From a bacterium (GTDB lineage Bacteria > Verrucomicrobiota > Kiritimatiellia > UBA8416 > CAMZLY01): a stretch of DNA of 16,036 nucleotides. Both the position numbers and the translations under genes were made by a program. This document shows, piece by piece, positions 15,070 to 16,036 of the stretch (position 1 is its first letter; each line of letters opens with the position of its first letter). The stretch lies in the NCBI GenBank assembly GCA_030632465.1, contig DAOVUR010000017.1, positions 1 through 16,036 of the forward strand, given 5' to 3'. The notes beneath the pieces are model-generated. The model ran no database searches and had not been told where the DNA came from. It worked only from the letters and a program-made list of their open reading frames with translations.

Positions 15070-15111
15070 CCTCAGACATCCGACCTCAGTCCTCCGGTTT
15101 CAGACTTCCGT
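15070..15111. repeat. Three tandem 14-bp repeats next to the ispF palindrome
   Basis: The units are CCTCAGACATCCGA, CCTCAGTCCTCCGG and TTTCAGACTTCCGT; each is built of two related 7-mers (YYTCAGN and CHTCCGN). The next bases, TTCAGCT, begin the adjoining palindrome in the same phase. Function is unknown. Confidence 0.7.
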
Positions 15112-15145
15112 TTCAGCTTGTTGCATCGATGCAACAAGCTGAAAC
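15110..15145. repeat. 36-bp perfect palindrome overlapping the ispF 3' end
   Basis: Each 18-base half reads GTTTCAGCTTGTTGCATC towards the centre (15127/15128), with no mismatch and no spacer. On the minus strand it encodes the last ten IspF residues, VSACCIDATS, and the TGA stop. As RNA it would fold into a stem of about 16 pairs at the stop codon. No U-tract follows. Confidence 0.95.
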
Positions 15146-15601
15146 AGCCATTGCGGCGATACCTTCTTTGCGACCAAGTGAGCCCATCGTCTCTACTGTG
15201 GTTGCTTTTACTGAAACAGCATCTATTGTGAGTTCCAGTGCGTCGGCAATATTCTGTCGCATATTATCAATATGAGGCGCAAGTTTAGGCTCTTCGGCAA
15301 TTATAGTTGCGTCAATATTGCTGATTGTTGCACCTTTCTTTTTTAGAATATCACCGACAGCTGTTAGTAGCATAAGGCTACAGGCATCTTTCCATTTTGG
15401 ATCATTGTCAGGAAAATGCTTGCCGATATCACCTTCTGCAACAGCGCCTAGTAGTGCGTCAGCAATAGCGTGGCATAACACATCAGCATCAGAATGACCT
15501 AATAGCCCTAGCTCATGTTCTATTTTCACACCGCCAAGTATTAATTCACGGTTAGCTGCAAATCTATGTGCATCAAATCCTATGCCAGATCTATAATTCA
15601 T
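15113..15601 (-). CDS. ispF: 2-C-methyl-D-erythritol 2,4-cyclodiphosphate synthase
   Basis: IspF closes the cyclic diphosphate in the non-mevalonate (MEP) isoprenoid pathway, in the cytoplasm as a trimer. The 162 residues show GFDAHRF with metal ligands D10 and H12, GLLGHSDADVLCHA (32-45) with the third ligand H44, DIGKHFPDNDP, IIAEEPKLAPHI and KATTVETMGSLGRKEGIA. Length and motifs are normal. AAGGAA lies 6 bases before the ATG. The last ten codons and the stop lie wholly inside a perfect palindrome, so the C-terminus (VSACCIDATS) may have been remodelled by a repeat; it still aligns with the usual end of the family. Its neighbours are lpxA upstream and cysS downstream; ispD is not in the window. 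Confidence 0.97.
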   Translation of the reverse strand: MNYRSGIGFDAHRFAANRELILGGVKIEHELGLLGHSDADVLCHAIADALLGAVAEGDIGKHFPDNDPKWKDACSLMLLTAVGDILKKKGATISNIDATIIAEEPKLAPHIDNMRQNIADALELTIDAVSVKATTVETMGSLGRKEGIAAMAVSACCIDATS

Positions 15602-15624
15602 AATTGTTCCTTATGTTTCGTCAC

Positions 15625-15678
15625 TGCCCGCAAGGTCTCTGAGCGGAGCCGAAGAGCCGTGCCCGCAATACCTCGGGC
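15625..15678. repeat. GC-rich structured spacer between lpxA and ispF
   Basis: TGCCCGCAA occurs twice, at 15625-15633 and 15660-15668, a period of 35 bases. The second GCCCG (15661-15665) can pair with CGGGC (15674-15678), and so could the first. The segment stands out as GC-rich in an AT-leaning region and would form part of the ispF leader if lpxA and ispF share a transcript. Confidence 0.5.
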
Positions 15679-15691
15679 ATTTCAGTTTTAA

Positions 15692-15721
15692 AATGATTCT
15701 GTCACCAATCATTCTGTCAAG
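15692..15721. repeat. Right copy of the dispersed ~30-bp repeat flanking ispF
   Basis: Two tandem 15-base units, AATGATTCTGTCACC and AATCATTCTGTCAAG, lie just downstream of the lpxA stop. The pair matches the reverse complement of 14954-14983. Confidence 0.75.
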
Positions 15722-15738
15722 CATTTCCACATACTCAC

Positions 15739-16036
15739 TCACTTCTTTTCAGGTCTACATAAACCACGCTTAGATGTTGCAACAAAATCAGCGAGCTCTT
15801 TTGATAGTTCAGCAGGAAGAGTCTTTTCGATCTCAACCATTGCATCAGCTATTTTCAAGTCGGAATAAAATATTAATTTAAATGCCTGCTTAATATCTTT
15901 ACGTCCTGCGGCATCTATACCGGCGCGACGCATGCCGACAATATTCATGCCTGCAAGAGCATTAAGCTTATTATTTGCCATCATACTGTAAGGTAGAACA
16001 TCTTTAGTTACGCTAACGATACCGCCCACCATTGCA
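15739..16036 (-). CDS. lpxA: UDP-N-acetylglucosamine O-acyltransferase, C-terminal part
   Basis: LpxA performs the first step of lipid A synthesis, moving a hydroxyacyl chain from acyl carrier protein to UDP-GlcNAc in the cytoplasm. Only the last 99 codons are in the window; the gene runs off the right edge with an open frame (the codon before MVGG is Ala). What is seen matches the end of the family: MVGGIVSVTKDVLPYSMMANN is the end of the left-handed beta-helix, and GMNIVGMRRAGI, AFKLIFYSDL and ATSKRGLCRP belong to the C-terminal helical domain. The catalytic His lies outside. It is the best evidence in the window for a lipopolysaccharide-type outer membrane. Confidence 0.93.
   Translation of the reverse strand, partial: AMVGGIVSVTKDVLPYSMMANNKLNALAGMNIVGMRRAGIDAAGRKDIKQAFKLIFYSDLKIADAMVEIEKTLPAELSKELADFVATSKRGLCRPEKK

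Noticed and set aside
15016..15231. Small plus-strand reading frame across the ispF palindrome and repeats
   Set aside because: It is made of repeat sequence and antisense ispF, with no domain.
14827..15738. ispF block as an insertion sequence or integron cassette
   Set aside because: The only gene is a core metabolic enzyme; there is no transposase or integrase, and no target-site duplication that I can see.

Overview
The window looks like chromosomal sequence from a Gram-negative (diderm) bacterium with moderate to low GC. LpxA at the right edge (lipid A synthesis), a tripartite RND efflux pump and a lipoprotein show the outer membrane. The mix of LpxA with AmaP, a YaaT/PSP1 protein and a PAS hybrid histidine kinase would fit the PVC group (Lentisphaerota, Kiritimatiellota, Verrucomicrobiota), but that placement is inference from gene content only. 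No tRNA, rRNA, IS transposase, CRISPR array or phage gene was seen, and no gene-free stretch exceeds 300 bases.

Layout. (1) 27-4384, plus strand: an efflux operon of a membrane fusion protein and an RND pump sharing an ATGA overlap, closed at 4412-4450 by a hairpin with T-tracts on both strands that probably stops transcription from both sides. (2) 4465-9799, minus strand: a small lipoprotein, a zinc-ribbon membrane protein, a hybrid sensor kinase, an M14 carboxypeptidase-like protein and a PfkB-family kinase. (3) 9945-14826, minus strand: a tight housekeeping run cysS-tmk-holB-yaaT-aroQ-amaP in transcription order, with overlapping or nearly touching genes; tmk-holB-yaaT recalls the Bacillus order. 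(4) 14827-15738: ispF set among unusually dense intergenic repeats. (5) 15739-16036: the C-terminal end of lpxA.

How they work together. Region 3 covers tRNA charging, dTTP supply, the clamp-loader delta-prime subunit, a YaaT-type factor, shikimate synthesis and an envelope-stress membrane anchor. With ispF and lpxA it is a core-metabolism block. Region 2 is more accessory: the kinase start codon lies inside the last codons of the M14-like gene, so the two are probably translationally coupled.

Most notable. The M14-like protein keeps the family scaffold but has lost both residues of the HxxE zinc motif, the substrate-binding Asn-Arg pair and the catalytic Glu, so it looks like a pseudo-carboxypeptidase coupled to a signalling kinase. 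The second highlight is a 36-bp perfect palindrome that encodes the last ten residues and stop codon of IspF. It abuts 14-bp tandem repeats and a long hairpin, and the whole gene is bracketed by an inverted pair of ~30-bp repeats.
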